DNA from: an uncultured Corynebacterium sp.
Lineage (GTDB): Bacteria; Actinomycetota; Actinomycetes; Mycobacteriales; Mycobacteriaceae
Assembly: GCF_946221105.1 (NCBI RefSeq)
Contig: NZ_CAMICL010000003.1
Location: 1 to 64,000, forward strand
Length of the DNA stretch: 64,000 nucleotides
Direction of reading: 5' to 3'
Shown: one piece after another, positions 23,532 to 32,932 of the stretch
Layout of the letters: each line of letters starts with the position of its first letter
Position numbering within the stretch: the stretch's first letter is position 1
Position numbers and translations under genes: made by a program
Notes under the pieces: model-generated
The model's database searches: none
What the model saw: the letters and a program-made list of their open reading frames with translations, nothing else
Told to the model about the DNA's origin: nothing

Positions 23532-25361
23532 ATGACTACCGCTTACCACCCCGACGAGCAGTCGGTTGGGCAAACCGCTGCCCGGACTGTCGCGGCCGGG
23601 CTCGCCGGCGGCGTGATCGCCCTGGCCGCCTGGTTCGTGCTGCACCAGATCTCGCTGCCGGCGTTTAACACGTCGATGGTGACCAGGTCTTTGGCCACCG
23701 CCGCGTCCTTCGTCTGCATCGGCATCGGCGTCGTTTTGGCCGTGCTGTGGACGAAGGGCAAGAAGCCCTGGATCTCCTCGGCCGTGATGTCGTTGGTGCC
23801 GGCGGGGCTGGTGGTGTCCTCCATCGGCATCCCGCTTGGAGCGACCCGCCTGTACCTGGACGGCATCCAGGTCGACCAGGGCTTCCGCACCCAGTTCCTG
23901 TCACGCATGACGGAGAACCTCGGCCACGCGGACATGGCGTACAAGGACCTACCCACCTTCTACCCCATGGGGTGGTTCTGGCTGGGCGGGCGCACCGCCA
24001 ACGTGCTGGGTATGGAGGGCTGGGAGGTGTACCAGCCGTTCGCGATCGCGACGCTGGCGGCGGCCGCGGCGATGCTCACCCCGGTGTGGCGCCGGCTCAC
24101 CGGCTCGCTGCCCACTGCCCTCGCCATCGCTACCGTGACCACGGCTGTCGTGCTCACGGAGGTGCCGGAGGAGCCCTACGCGGCGGTGGTGGCCATGTTC
24201 GTGCCGGCCGCGGCCGTGTTGTCGTACCGGGCGGTGAACGGCTCCTGGGCATCCACCATTGCGCTGGCCATCTACCTGGGCATTTCCGCCAGCTTCTACA
24301 CGCTGTTCACTGCGATTGCGGCACTGACCATGGTGGTGCTGGCCATCATCCACACCTTCACCAAGCACTCGTTTAAACCCCTGGTGCACCTGCTGGTCAC
24401 GGGCCTGGGGTCGATGGCCATCGCCGCGATTTCCTGGGGCCCGTACATCTGGCGGGTGATCACCGGCGACGAGCCGCTGGAGTCCACCGCGAACCACTTC
24501 CTGCCCATCGAGGGCACGTACTTCCCCCTGCCGTTCCTGTCGTTCTCGCTGATCGGGCTTCTGTCCATGATCGGCTTGATCTACCTGATTTACAGGATCA
24601 AGGAGCCTGAGTTGGCGGCCCTGGGTGCGTCGATAGGCGTGTGCTACCTGTGGGCGCTCGCGTCGATGGCGATCACCCTGCTGGGCACCTCCCTGCTGGG
24701 CTTCCGCCTCGAGGTGCTGATTGTGGCGCTGTTTGCCACCCTCGGCGTGATTGCGATCTCCGAGTTCGGCCTGAACAAGTACACCACCGCCGTCGCCGCG
24801 GTCCTCGCGGTGGGCGCGCTGCAGATGGTGCAGAACATCCCGGTGGAAAACGAGGACTACATCGACCAGGCCTACGCCGACACCGACGGCAACGGCGAGC
24901 GCGCGGACCGCTTCCCGCCGGACGCGGGCCGCTACTACCAGGAGATGGCCGACTTCATCGAGGAACACGGCCACATGAAGAACGACGCGGTGATCTACAC
25001 CGACGAGATCAACTTCATGGCCTTCCAGCCCTTCTACGCGTTCAACGCCTACACCAGCCACTACGCCAACCCGCTGGGCGAGTTCGAGCACCGCAACGAC
25101 GAGCTGAAGCAGTGGGCGGAGCTCTCCTACGAGGATCCGGAGAAGTTCACCGAGGCGGTGGACAACTCGCAGTGGGAGCCGCCTGTCGCGTTCGTGTTCC
25201 GCGACAACGGCAAGGACGGGCTGAAAACCCACATTGCGCACGACATTTACCCGAGCCAGCCGAACGTGCGCTACGAGGGCCTGTTCTTCAACCCGGACGC
25301 ATTCGAGAAGGACTGGGACCTCGAGCAGTTCGGCCCGTTCGCTGTGGCGGTGAGGAAGTAA
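23532..25361 (+). CDS. aftA: Galactan 5-O-arabinofuranosyltransferase AftA
   Basis: 609 residues, GT-C fold with about eleven membrane helices and a C-terminal soluble domain (about 440-609). The DLPTFYPMGWFWLGGR loop near 130-150 and the late YTDEINF region are typical. AftA adds the first arabinofuranose residues from decaprenyl-phosphoarabinose onto galactan on the periplasmic side. The ATG at 23532 is chosen over a long upstream extension that lies within the response-regulator gene. It is followed one base later by the emb gene, so they share an operon. Confidence 0.95.
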   Translation: MTTAYHPDEQSVGQTAARTVAAGLAGGVIALAAWFVLHQISLPAFNTSMVTRSLATAASFVCIGIGVVLAVLWTKGKKPWISSAVMSLVPAGLVVSSIGIPLGATRLYLDGIQVDQGFRTQFLSRMTENLGHADMAYKDLPTFYPMGWFWLGGRTANVLGMEGWEVYQPFAIATLAAAAAMLTPVWRRLTGSLPTALAIATVTTAVVLTEVPEEPYAAVVAMFVPAAAVLSYRAVNGSWASTIALAIYLGISASFYTLFTAIAALTMVVLAIIHTFTKHSFKPLVHLLVTGLGSMAIAAISWGPYIWRVITGDEPLESTANHFLPIEGTYFPLPFLSFSLIGLLSMIGLIYLIYRIKEPELAALGASIGVCYLWALASMAITLLGTSLLGFRLEVLIVALFATLGVIAISEFGLNKYTTAVAAVLAVGALQMVQNIPVENEDYIDQAYADTDGNGERADRFPPDAGRYYQEMADFIEEHGHMKNDAVIYTDEINFMAFQPFYAFNAYTSHYANPLGEFEHRNDELKQWAELSYEDPEKFTEAVDNSQWEPPVAFVFRDNGKDGLKTHIAHDIYPSQPNVRYEGLFFNPDAFEKDWDLEQFGPFAVAVRK

Positions 25362-25362
25362 G

Positions 25363-28300
25363 GTGTCCGCTGTGAAAAGAGTCCAGACCACCGCGACTGT
25401 CGCGGGTTTGATCGCGTTTGTCCTGCTGTTGCTCGTGCCGTTCCTGCCGGTCAAGCAGACGGAATCCTCGGTGTCGTGGCCGCAGAACGGCTCGGTGGCG
25501 TCCGTGAACGCGCCGCTGATTTCGCTGGCGCCGCAGCAGCTCGATGTCACCGTGCCGCTGTCGGCTATCGACGAGCTCCGCGAGGGCCAGTCGCTGCTTC
25601 TGGGCACGCTGCCTGAGGGCTCCCCGAAGGCCAGCGACCGCGGCTTCTTCGTCACCTCCCCCGACGGCGGGCTGGTGGTCAGCTCGCTGAACGAGGTGCT
25701 GCTGCAGCTCACCCCGGCGCAGGTGGCGAAGCTGCCCGACGACGCGAAGCTCGAGGCCCACCTCGCACACGACTCCACCACCGTGGAGATCCCAGGCACT
25801 GATTACGCCGAGGAGGACGACGAGGAGGATTACCGCCCGCAGCTCACCGGCATCTACACCGAGCTCAAGGATGAGCAGCAGCTTATCGACGCAGGCCTGT
25901 CCGCCAACGTGGACATCAACTCCCGCTTCACTTCCCAGCCGACACTGGTCAAGACGCTGGCGATGGTGCTCGGCCTGATCAGCGCCCTGATCTCCCTGGC
26001 AGCCCTACGCAAACTGGACCGCCCCGCCCCGCGCCTGCGCCGACAGGGGCTCAAGCCTCTCGACGGCCTGGTGGCCGCCGTCCTCGGCTTCTGGCACGTC
26101 TTCGGCGCCAACACCTCCGACGACGGCTACCTGCTCACCATGGCGCGCGTGGCCGCCAACACGGACTACATGGCCAACTACTACCGCTGGTACGGCGTGC
26201 CGGAGGCCCCGTTCGGCTCCCCGTTCTACGACCTGCTGGCGCTACTGTCGCAGGTGACCACGGCGTCGATGTGGATGCGCCTGCCCGCCCTGCTCGCGGG
26301 CCTGGGCACGTGGTGGCTGCTCTCGCGCGAGATCCTGCCGAAGCTCGGTCCCGCCATCGCTAACAGGCGGGTCGCCCACTGGACCGCGGCGCTGGTGTTC
26401 CTGACGTTCTGGCTGCCGTACAACAACGGCACCCGCCCGGAGCCGATCATCGCCTTCGGCCTGATGGCCACGTGGGCGCTGTTCGAGCGCGCCATGGAAA
26501 CCGACCGCCTGGTCCCCGCCGCGTGGGGCACCGTCGTGGCGGCGCTCACCCTGGCGTGCGGCCCGACCGGCCTCGCCGCTGTGGGCGTGTTCCTGATTTC
26601 TTTGCCCTGGGTGTTGGGCACCATTGGGCGTCGAGAGGCAAAGCTCGCTTCTATCGCGCCGTTTATGGGCGCCGGCATGGCTGTGATGGCGCCGGTGTTC
26701 AAGGACCAGACGCTGGCGAGCGTGCTGGAGGCGACCGCGGTGCGCTCCGAGGTCGGCCCGGCGATGAGCTGGTTCGAGGAGTGGAGCCGCTACTCCGTGC
26801 TGTTCGAGCAGACCGTGGACGGCTCGCTGGCGCGCCGCTTCCCCATGTTCGTGCTGCTCATGTGCATCGGCCTGACCCTGTGGTGGTTCGCCCGCGGCGG
26901 CGAAAAAACTCGAACCGCGCAGCGCATGATGCTGATCATCGGCTTTTCCACCTTCTTCCTCATGTTCACGCCGACGAAGTGGACGCACCACTTCGGCATC
27001 TACGCCGGCTTGGGCGCGGCGATCGCGGCGTACGGCTCGGTGGTGCTCTCGCGCGTGGCACTGCAGTCCAAGCGCAACCGCTCCTTTGCCACGGCCGCGG
27101 TGCTGTTCCTGCTGGCCCTGACGCTGGCAGGCTGGAACGGCTGGTGGTACGTGTCCTCCTACGCGGTGCCGTGGTGGGACCGCACCCCGCAGCTGAAGGC
27201 CGTGGAGTTCAACACCGTTGTCCTGGCCATCGCGCTCGTGGTGTTCGTGGTGGGCGTAGTGCAGTCTATGCGCCCGCCGAAGCCTGTCGACGCCTCCCGC
27301 TGGGCCGGCGTCATGTCCGCCCCCATCGCCGTGGCGGCGGCGCTGATTGTGGCCCTGTCCTGCCTAACGTTTGTGAAGTCCTTCATCTCCCAGGCGCCGG
27401 ACTACTCCGTGGGCATGGGCAACGTGCGTACCTTCGCCGGCGAGCGCTGCGCCCAGGGCGCGGACGTGCTGCTGGAGGAGGACACCAACGACGCATTCCT
27501 TTCGCCTATCGACGGCGTCCCGCTCGGCCGCTCCCTAGACTCGGGCGACAACCACGGGTTCCACCCGGACGGCGTGCCGGCCTTCATCGCGTCCGAGAAC
27601 GCCGACACCTCGGACTCGAGCAACCAGCAGGTGCAGTCCGACGACACCGCCGACGTGGACCCGGGCTCCGACGAGGCGCAGTCCACCTCGCGCGTGAACA
27701 CGCAGGGCAACCGTCCGCGCTCCATGCGCGGCGTGAACGGCTCGACGGTGCGCCTGCCGTTCGGCCTGGACTACACCCGCGTGCCGGTGCTGGGCACCTT
27801 CGAGGACGAGCCGACGCAGTCTGCCGAGCTGGAGACCTCCTGGTTCGACCTGCCGTCCAGCTCGGAGGAGCGCCCGCTGCTGGTCGCGTCCGTGGCCGGC
27901 CGCATCAAACACCACGACATCAACGGCATCGAGCAGGAGGGCAACGAGCTCGAGCTGCAGTACGGCCGCAAGACTTCCGGCGGCGTGCAGAAGCTCGGCG
28001 CGGTGGAGATGCTGGACCAGGGCCCGACCCCGCAGTGGCGCAACCTGCGCTACCCCATCGCAGACCTCCCCGACGAGGCTGATGTGGTGCGCCTGGTGGC
28101 CAAGGACACCTCCCTTGCGGAGAAGGATTGGATGGCGGTGACCCCGCTGCGCAACCCGAAGCTGGTGGAGCTGAACACCATGTTCGACTCCGAGACCCCG
28201 GGCCTTCTGGACTGGACCGTGGCGTTCCAATACCCCTGCCAGCGCCCCTTCTACCACCACGCAGGCGTGGACGAGATCCCGGAGTACCGCATCATGCCGG

Positions 28301-28569
28301 ACGCCCCGGGCAAGCAGAAGCTGTCCGGATTCATGGACTTCCTCGGCGGCGGCTCGCTCGCCCCAGTGGAGGCCGTGAACACGTCCTACGAAGTGCCGGG
28401 CTACCTCAAGGGCGACTGGCAGCGTGACTGGGGCTCCGTGGCCAAATACCAGCGCCGCACCAACTCCGCCGGCGAGGTGCCTGCGCTGGCGCAGGTGGAC
28501 ATCGCTGAGAACACTAGGTGGGGCCTGTACACTCCTGGACCGATGAAGGTGCGCGACCCGGAGGAATAA
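25363..28569 (+). CDS. emb: Arabinosyltransferase Emb
   Basis: 1068 residues. N-terminal periplasmic jelly-roll domain after helix 1 (about 35-190), then GT-C membrane core with the catalytic DDG in NTSDDGYLLTMARV near residue 249, then a large C-terminal carbohydrate-binding region (about 680-1068). Emb polymerises alpha-1,5-linked arabinan from decaprenyl-phosphoarabinose and is the target of ethambutol. Corynebacteria carry one emb where mycobacteria have embCAB. An acidic Ser/Asp insert (about 745-780) is visible in the C-domain. The GTG start is one base after the aftA stop; a second GTG nine bases on is possible. Confidence 0.95.
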   Translation: MSAVKRVQTTATVAGLIAFVLLLLVPFLPVKQTESSVSWPQNGSVASVNAPLISLAPQQLDVTVPLSAIDELREGQSLLLGTLPEGSPKASDRGFFVTSPDGGLVVSSLNEVLLQLTPAQVAKLPDDAKLEAHLAHDSTTVEIPGTDYAEEDDEEDYRPQLTGIYTELKDEQQLIDAGLSANVDINSRFTSQPTLVKTLAMVLGLISALISLAALRKLDRPAPRLRRQGLKPLDGLVAAVLGFWHVFGANTSDDGYLLTMARVAANTDYMANYYRWYGVPEAPFGSPFYDLLALLSQVTTASMWMRLPALLAGLGTWWLLSREILPKLGPAIANRRVAHWTAALVFLTFWLPYNNGTRPEPIIAFGLMATWALFERAMETDRLVPAAWGTVVAALTLACGPTGLAAVGVFLISLPWVLGTIGRREAKLASIAPFMGAGMAVMAPVFKDQTLASVLEATAVRSEVGPAMSWFEEWSRYSVLFEQTVDGSLARRFPMFVLLMCIGLTLWWFARGGEKTRTAQRMMLIIGFSTFFLMFTPTKWTHHFGIYAGLGAAIAAYGSVVLSRVALQSKRNRSFATAAVLFLLALTLAGWNGWWYVSSYAVPWWDRTPQLKAVEFNTVVLAIALVVFVVGVVQSMRPPKPVDASRWAGVMSAPIAVAAALIVALSCLTFVKSFISQAPDYSVGMGNVRTFAGERCAQGADVLLEEDTNDAFLSPIDGVPLGRSLDSGDNHGFHPDGVPAFIASENADTSDSSNQQVQSDDTADVDPGSDEAQSTSRVNTQGNRPRSMRGVNGSTVRLPFGLDYTRVPVLGTFEDEPTQSAELETSWFDLPSSSEERPLLVASVAGRIKHHDINGIEQEGNELELQYGRKTSGGVQKLGAVEMLDQGPTPQWRNLRYPIADLPDEADVVRLVAKDTSLAEKDWMAVTPLRNPKLVELNTMFDSETPGLLDWTVAFQYPCQRPFYHHAGVDEIPEYRIMPDAPGKQKLSGFMDFLGGGSLAPVEAVNTSYEVPGYLKGDWQRDWGSVAKYQRRTNSAGEVPALAQVDIAENTRWGLYTPGPMKVRDPEE

Positions 28570-28573
28570 CGCC

Positions 28574-29434
28574 ATGAAACTGCCAAGAATTGCTGCCGCC
28601 GCTGCCCTGCTGTTTTCCCTGGTCGCCGCCCCTGCGCAGGCCCAGGCCCAGCAGAGCTGCGCAGCCCACTACCTGATCGCGGTGCCGGGCGGCGGCAACA
28701 CGGCAGAGGGCATCCCGGACTACGTGCCGCACGGCGGCAACGTGTTCATGACCGGCATGCTCACCCGCCTGGGCACCGGCGGGGAAATCCAGCCGCTGTG
28801 GGTGTCCTACCCCTCCACCCCGTTTGCCACCACGGAGTACGAGAGGTCCAAGGCCGGCGGGCTCAAGCGCGCACGCGCCACCGTGACAAAGCTGGCCAAC
28901 GCCTGCCCGGACGCGAAGTTCAGCTTCACCGGCTACTCCCTGGGCGCGGACATCGCCGCCACCATCACCAGCGACATCGCGGCGGGCCGCGGCCCGATCG
29001 AACCGGGGCGCGTCTCCGGCGTGGCGCTGTTTGCCAACCCGCACCAGGGCGGCAACGGCGCGGTGCTCTCCGCCGGCACGTCGCCGCACTCGCGCGGCTC
29101 GCTGGGCTCGCTTCCGGACGGCTACGGCGTGCTCGGCCCGCGCGTCCTGGAGATCTGCCGCGGCGACGACCTGGTGTGCTCCATGCAGGAGGCGCACCGC
29201 GGTCTGGTTGCCCCCGCCATGCGCACCAACCTGGCGGCTGGCCGCGTGCCGCTCGCCGAGTTCAACGTCCTGTTCCGGGCGCTGGGCCTGAAGTCGCTGG
29301 GCATCTTCTTCGACATCGGCTCCCACGGCGGCTACACCCTGGCGCAGCAGCGTGAGGCCAGCAACTGGATCATCGAGCAGTCCCAAGCCCCCATCCAAAT
29401 TCCCGTTCCGGCGGTAGAGTTGGGGCATGAATGA
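28574..29434 (+). CDS. Secreted cutinase-family hydrolase
   Basis: 286 residues: a signal peptide (1-24, APAQAQA) and an alpha/beta-hydrolase of the cutinase-like (Culp) group. The triad is Ser122 in GYSLG, Asp198/199 in CRGDDLVC and His251 in GSHGGY. Cysteines at 29/111 and 195/202 are placed for the usual two disulfides. Mycolata members act as lipases, phospholipases or thioesterases at the envelope. It follows emb by four bases, so it is likely co-expressed with arabinan synthesis. Confidence 0.9.
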   Translation: MKLPRIAAAAALLFSLVAAPAQAQAQQSCAAHYLIAVPGGGNTAEGIPDYVPHGGNVFMTGMLTRLGTGGEIQPLWVSYPSTPFATTEYERSKAGGLKRARATVTKLANACPDAKFSFTGYSLGADIAATITSDIAAGRGPIEPGRVSGVALFANPHQGGNGAVLSAGTSPHSRGSLGSLPDGYGVLGPRVLEICRGDDLVCSMQEAHRGLVAPAMRTNLAAGRVPLAEFNVLFRALGLKSLGIFFDIGSHGGYTLAQQREASNWIIEQSQAPIQIPVPAVELGHE

Positions 29435-31307
29435 CCTCTTTGAGCTTGTAAACGGCTCGTGGGCGAAGTCCCACGAAATCCCCGCTGACCGTGGCATTGA
29501 CGGCGCGTTCTACGTCCTGCGCGACAAATCGGAGGAGGACGTCCGCGCCATTCTCGAGGACGGCGCCGGTTTGGGCGGCGACCTGTTTAAGTCCTTCATG
29601 GACAACCCCGGCGACATCAGCTCCCTCGACCCCGACCTGGCCAAGATCGAGGTCGCGGACGTCGAAGGGTTCGTGCGTGGCTTGGGCGAGCTGGAGCGCG
29701 TCGGTGTCGGCGGGCCGGTGAGCTACTGGGTGGAGAAGGACTCGCAGGGTGAGAACTCCGTCGCCTACGTTTTCCAGTCCGGCCTGGGGCTGCCGGACGA
29801 GGCCTACTACCGCGACGAGGACCACGCCGAAACCCTCGCCGCCTACAAGAAGCACGTGGAGAAGATGCTCGGCTTCCTCGAGCCGAAGTACCTGCAGGGC
29901 CTGACACCTGAGATCGCCGCCGAGCGCATAGTCAACCTGGAGTCTCAGCTGGCCGCGAGCCACTGGGACGTGGTCAAGGCGCGCGACGCGGTGGCCACCT
30001 ACAACCCCACCGACCTTGCAGAGATGCCGCCTTTGGTGCGCACGCTTCTCGACGCCTCCGGTCTTTCCGGCAAAGTCGTCAACATGATGCCGTCGTTCGT
30101 TGAAGACCTGGACGGCATGCTGCGCCGGGAAACACTCGCGGACTGGCAGCTGTGGGCCGCGTGGAACATCCTTCGCTCCCGCGCCGGCGTGCTCTCCGAG
30201 GAGATCGGCAAGGCCAACTTCGAGTTTTATGGAAAGCATCTCTCCGGCGCCACCGAGCAGCGCGACCGCTGGAAGCGTGGTGTGGGACTCGCGGAGAGCT
30301 TGGTTGGCGAGGATATTGGGCGGAGCTACGTCGAGAAGCATTTCCCGCCCTCCTCCAAGGAGAAGATGCTGGAGCTGGTGGAGTACCTGATCGCCGCCTA
30401 CCGTTCCCGCATCCAGCAGCTGGAGTGGATGAGCGAGCCGACGAAGGAACGCGCGCTGGAGAAGCTCGCGCAGTTCAACGCCAAGATCGGCTACCCGGAG
30501 AAGTGGCGCAACTACTCCGGCCTGGAGTTCGGCGAGGACCTGGTGGAGAATGTCCGTCGCGGCGCCGCGTTCGAGCACGATTACCAGCTGTCCAAGATTG
30601 GCAAGGCCTCCGACCGGCAGGAATGGGTGTCTTCCCCGCAGACGGTCAACGCGTTTTACAACCCGGTGGTCAACGACATCACCTTCCCCGCCGCGATCCT
30701 GCAGCCGCCGTTCTTCGACCCCGCCGCTGACGCCGCCGAGAACTTCGGCGCGATCGGCGCGGTGATCGGCCACGAGATCGGCCACGGCTTCGACGACCAG
30801 GGCTCGCGTTACGACGGGTTGGGCAACCTGAACTCCTGGTGGACCGACGAGGACCGCGCCAACTTTGAGCAGCTGACCGCCAAGCTGGTCGGCCAGTTCA
30901 ACGGCCTGGTGCCGTCGGTGCTGGAGGGCACGAAAACCAAGGGTGTCAACGGCGAGTTCACCCTCGGCGAGAACATCGGCGACCTGGGCGGCCTGGGCAT
31001 CGCTGTGGTGGCCTACAAGAAGTACCTGGAGGACAACGGCCTCGACGACCAAGAACCCCAGAAGTTCGGCGACCTTGAGGGCGAGTACACCGGCTTCCAG
31101 CGCCTGTTCCTGGCGTGGGCGCGGGTGTGGCGCTCCAAGGCGCGCCCGGAGATGGCGGCGCAGCTGCTCGCCATTGACCCGCACGCGCCGAATGAGTTCC
31201 GCTGCAACGTCATCGCCGCCAACATCGCCGAGTTCTACGAGGCGTTCGAGGTGGAAAAGGGCTCCAAGATGTGGATCGACCCCGAGGACAGGGTGACGAT
31301 TTGGTAG
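29427..31307 (+). CDS. pepO: M13 family zinc metallopeptidase (PepO-like)
   Basis: 626 residues with an N-terminal M13 helical domain and a C-terminal catalytic domain. The zinc site is VIGHEIGH near 447-453 with the third ligand in GENIGDLGG near 515. NAFYNP near 408 matches the substrate-binding NAxY motif. The protein lacks the N-terminal membrane anchor of neprilysins and is probably cytoplasmic, cutting oligopeptides. It ends VTIW, keeping the family's final Trp. It overlaps the cutinase gene by eight bases. Confidence 0.93.
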   Translation: MNDLFELVNGSWAKSHEIPADRGIDGAFYVLRDKSEEDVRAILEDGAGLGGDLFKSFMDNPGDISSLDPDLAKIEVADVEGFVRGLGELERVGVGGPVSYWVEKDSQGENSVAYVFQSGLGLPDEAYYRDEDHAETLAAYKKHVEKMLGFLEPKYLQGLTPEIAAERIVNLESQLAASHWDVVKARDAVATYNPTDLAEMPPLVRTLLDASGLSGKVVNMMPSFVEDLDGMLRRETLADWQLWAAWNILRSRAGVLSEEIGKANFEFYGKHLSGATEQRDRWKRGVGLAESLVGEDIGRSYVEKHFPPSSKEKMLELVEYLIAAYRSRIQQLEWMSEPTKERALEKLAQFNAKIGYPEKWRNYSGLEFGEDLVENVRRGAAFEHDYQLSKIGKASDRQEWVSSPQTVNAFYNPVVNDITFPAAILQPPFFDPAADAAENFGAIGAVIGHEIGHGFDDQGSRYDGLGNLNSWWTDEDRANFEQLTAKLVGQFNGLVPSVLEGTKTKGVNGEFTLGENIGDLGGLGIAVVAYKKYLEDNGLDDQEPQKFGDLEGEYTGFQRLFLAWARVWRSKARPEMAAQLLAIDPHAPNEFRCNVIAANIAEFYEAFEVEKGSKMWIDPEDRVTIW

Positions 31308-31948
31308 AGCACATCAACGAACAGGGCGACCCGGACTTCAACGTCGGTGGCATTAAGCGCGATATGCCGCCGGAGCTGCAGCTGGAGCAGCTGGCGTCCT
31401 ACATGCACGCCACCTACGAGGACGGGCCGAACTACCTGGCGCTGCTGCCGGACCGCATCACCCACGCCGCGATGCTCATGCTCGGCACCGCCGTCGACCA
31501 CGCGCTGCCTGCGACAAAGTGGGCCGACGGGGTCACGGTGGAGTCCCACGAGCTGGGCGTCGTGTTCCGCCCGTCTGAGCCGAACGGCAGGTGGGCAGTC
31601 TCGCTTTGGGACGGCCCCGCAAACGCCAAGGAGATGCTCTGGCGCCCGGACGTCGCCGCCGCCGCGGAGTTATCCGGCACCACGATCCTCGATTTAGACT
31701 CCGTGGAAGATGCCACCAAGGCAGTTGAATTGGTCGGCGCCGAGGTGGTGTGGGCGCTTGGGGATGTTTCGCTGCCGTCAGCTCCGCGCTACATCGTCAC
31801 CTTCCCCACCACGCAACCCTCAGTGGACGGGTTGATCCAGGTCAGGGCCGGGTCGGGCCTCGAGGGCACCGAGTACCACGCCGACGGGTTCATCTCCACG
31901 CCGGCGGAGATCCGCCGGCGGGTCCAGGACGCCGCCGACGCCCTCTAG
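31301..31948 (+). CDS. Hypothetical protein, about 215 aa
   Basis: A soluble protein with an N-terminal helical segment (PPELQLEQLASYMHATYEDG) and an alpha/beta remainder with no known catalytic motif. I do not recognise the family. The best start is a TTG at 31301 that overlaps the M13 stop (TTGGTAG) with GAGG-like sequence 12 bases upstream; an ATG at 31271 would overlap the peptidase gene by 37 bases. It probably forms part of the peptidase operon. It converges with, and overlaps by four bases, the VOC gene. Confidence 0.6.
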   Translation: MVEHINEQGDPDFNVGGIKRDMPPELQLEQLASYMHATYEDGPNYLALLPDRITHAAMLMLGTAVDHALPATKWADGVTVESHELGVVFRPSEPNGRWAVSLWDGPANAKEMLWRPDVAAAAELSGTTILDLDSVEDATKAVELVGAEVVWALGDVSLPSAPRYIVTFPTTQPSVDGLIQVRAGSGLEGTEYHADGFISTPAEIRRRVQDAADAL

Positions 31949-32628
31949 CCCAGCACAGAGTCGGCTTCGTCCACCTCGTCGAAGGTGGGGTCGTCAACCT
32001 CGGCGAGGAAGAACTGGGCGCCGTTGGCGTCGTGCACGCCCGCAGTCCCATTTTCGGGGCCGAACTCCACCCCGCCGCCGAGGTTTTCCACCTGCGTACA
32101 GGCCGCGTCCACGTCGCGCACGCCGAAGTAGCTGAACCACTGGGCGTGCTCGCCGACGAACATGCCCAAAAACGGCGCGCCGTCCTCCACGGCGATGAAG
32201 TAGCCGTCTTCCTCCCGGATCTCCCAGTCGAAGAGTTCGCCGTAGAAGTCGATGGCGTCCATGCTCGGAGCCGAGTACTCGTACCACACCGGCACACCCG
32301 GCTCACCTGCGGCGAAGAAGCGCTCCTCCGGATCCTTCAGCCCGAACAGGCCGCCGGCGGGGTCCTGGCACAGGGTCACGGATTCGTCTGCGCTGAGCAC
32401 CTTGCCGCCCAGCTTCTCCACGTTCTCCGGGCTGCCGATAAAGGACGTCACCCACATATCCATCTGCGCCGGCACGATGCCTGCCACCGGCAGGCCCTCC
32501 TTGCGGGCGGTGCCGTCCACGATCTCCCAGCCCAAAAGCTGGGAGTAGAAGTGGGTGGACTTGAGCTGGTTCTGGGTGACCAGGTCCTGCCAGAACGGCA
32601 TGCCTTCCTTGCCTTCGAATGCGGGCAT
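31945..32628 (-). CDS. VOC (glyoxalase/bleomycin-resistance fold) protein
   Basis: 227 residues in two tandem VOC modules (about 10-115 and 120-225). Each begins with a short helix leading into a strand (STHFYSQLLGWEI and AIDFYGELFDWEI) and carries DPAGGLFGL or DANGAQFFL. Metal ligands are not fully conserved, so a binding rather than glyoxalase role is possible. The ATG at 32628 has GGAGG nearby and overlaps the S4-protein stop by one base (TAATG), so the two are coupled. Confidence 0.8.
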   Translation of the reverse strand: MPAFEGKEGMPFWQDLVTQNQLKSTHFYSQLLGWEIVDGTARKEGLPVAGIVPAQMDMWVTSFIGSPENVEKLGGKVLSADESVTLCQDPAGGLFGLKDPEERFFAAGEPGVPVWYEYSAPSMDAIDFYGELFDWEIREEDGYFIAVEDGAPFLGMFVGEHAQWFSYFGVRDVDAACTQVENLGGGVEFGPENGTAGVHDANGAQFFLAEVDDPTFDEVDEADSVLG

Positions 32629-32915
32629 TACAGGTTCCTCCACTTCTCGGGGTCGAAGTCGTCGTTTGCGGTGCGCTCGTCGAAGTAATCGCCGTCGTCT
32701 CCGTCGACTACTACCGTGGCGGAATCTGCGCCAAGGCCGACGGTATCGCCGTCGATAAGCGAGTGCCCCCTGGAGGTGACCACCTCGTTGTTGACGGTGA
32801 CCTCGCCAGCGCTGATGGCTTCCTTCGCGTGGCCGCCGGATTCGGCGAGGTTGGCGAGTTTGAGAAATTGTCCGAGTTTGATCGTGTCGCCGGAAATGGG
32901 CACGTCGATATGCAT
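32628..32915 (-). CDS. S4-domain RNA-binding protein (YaaA/RqcP type)
   Basis: 95 residues. The S4 motif spans about 12-60: IKLGQFLKLANL, then a SGGHAKEAI helix and GEVTVNNEVVTSRGHSL. Small free-standing S4 proteins bind structured RNA, and some act at stalled 50S subunits. The acidic C-terminal tail (DGDDGDYFDERTANDDFDP) is unusual. The ATG is probably leaderless (TAGACT, 7 nt). Divergent from capA, with start codons 18 bp apart. Confidence 0.82.
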   Translation of the reverse strand: MHIDVPISGDTIKLGQFLKLANLAESGGHAKEAISAGEVTVNNEVVTSRGHSLIDGDTVGLGADSATVVVDGDDGDYFDERTANDDFDPEKWRNL

Positions 32916-32921
32916 AGCGGT

Positions 32922-32928
32922 TAGTCTA
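32922..32928. promoter_or_regulatory. Overlapping divergent -10 boxes (S4 protein / CapA)
   Basis: TAGTCTA reads TAGTCT for the rightward gene (5 nt to ATG 32933) and TAGACT for the leftward gene (7 nt to ATG 32915). Both mRNAs should be leaderless or nearly so. Confidence 0.6.
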
Positions 32929-32932
32929 AGGC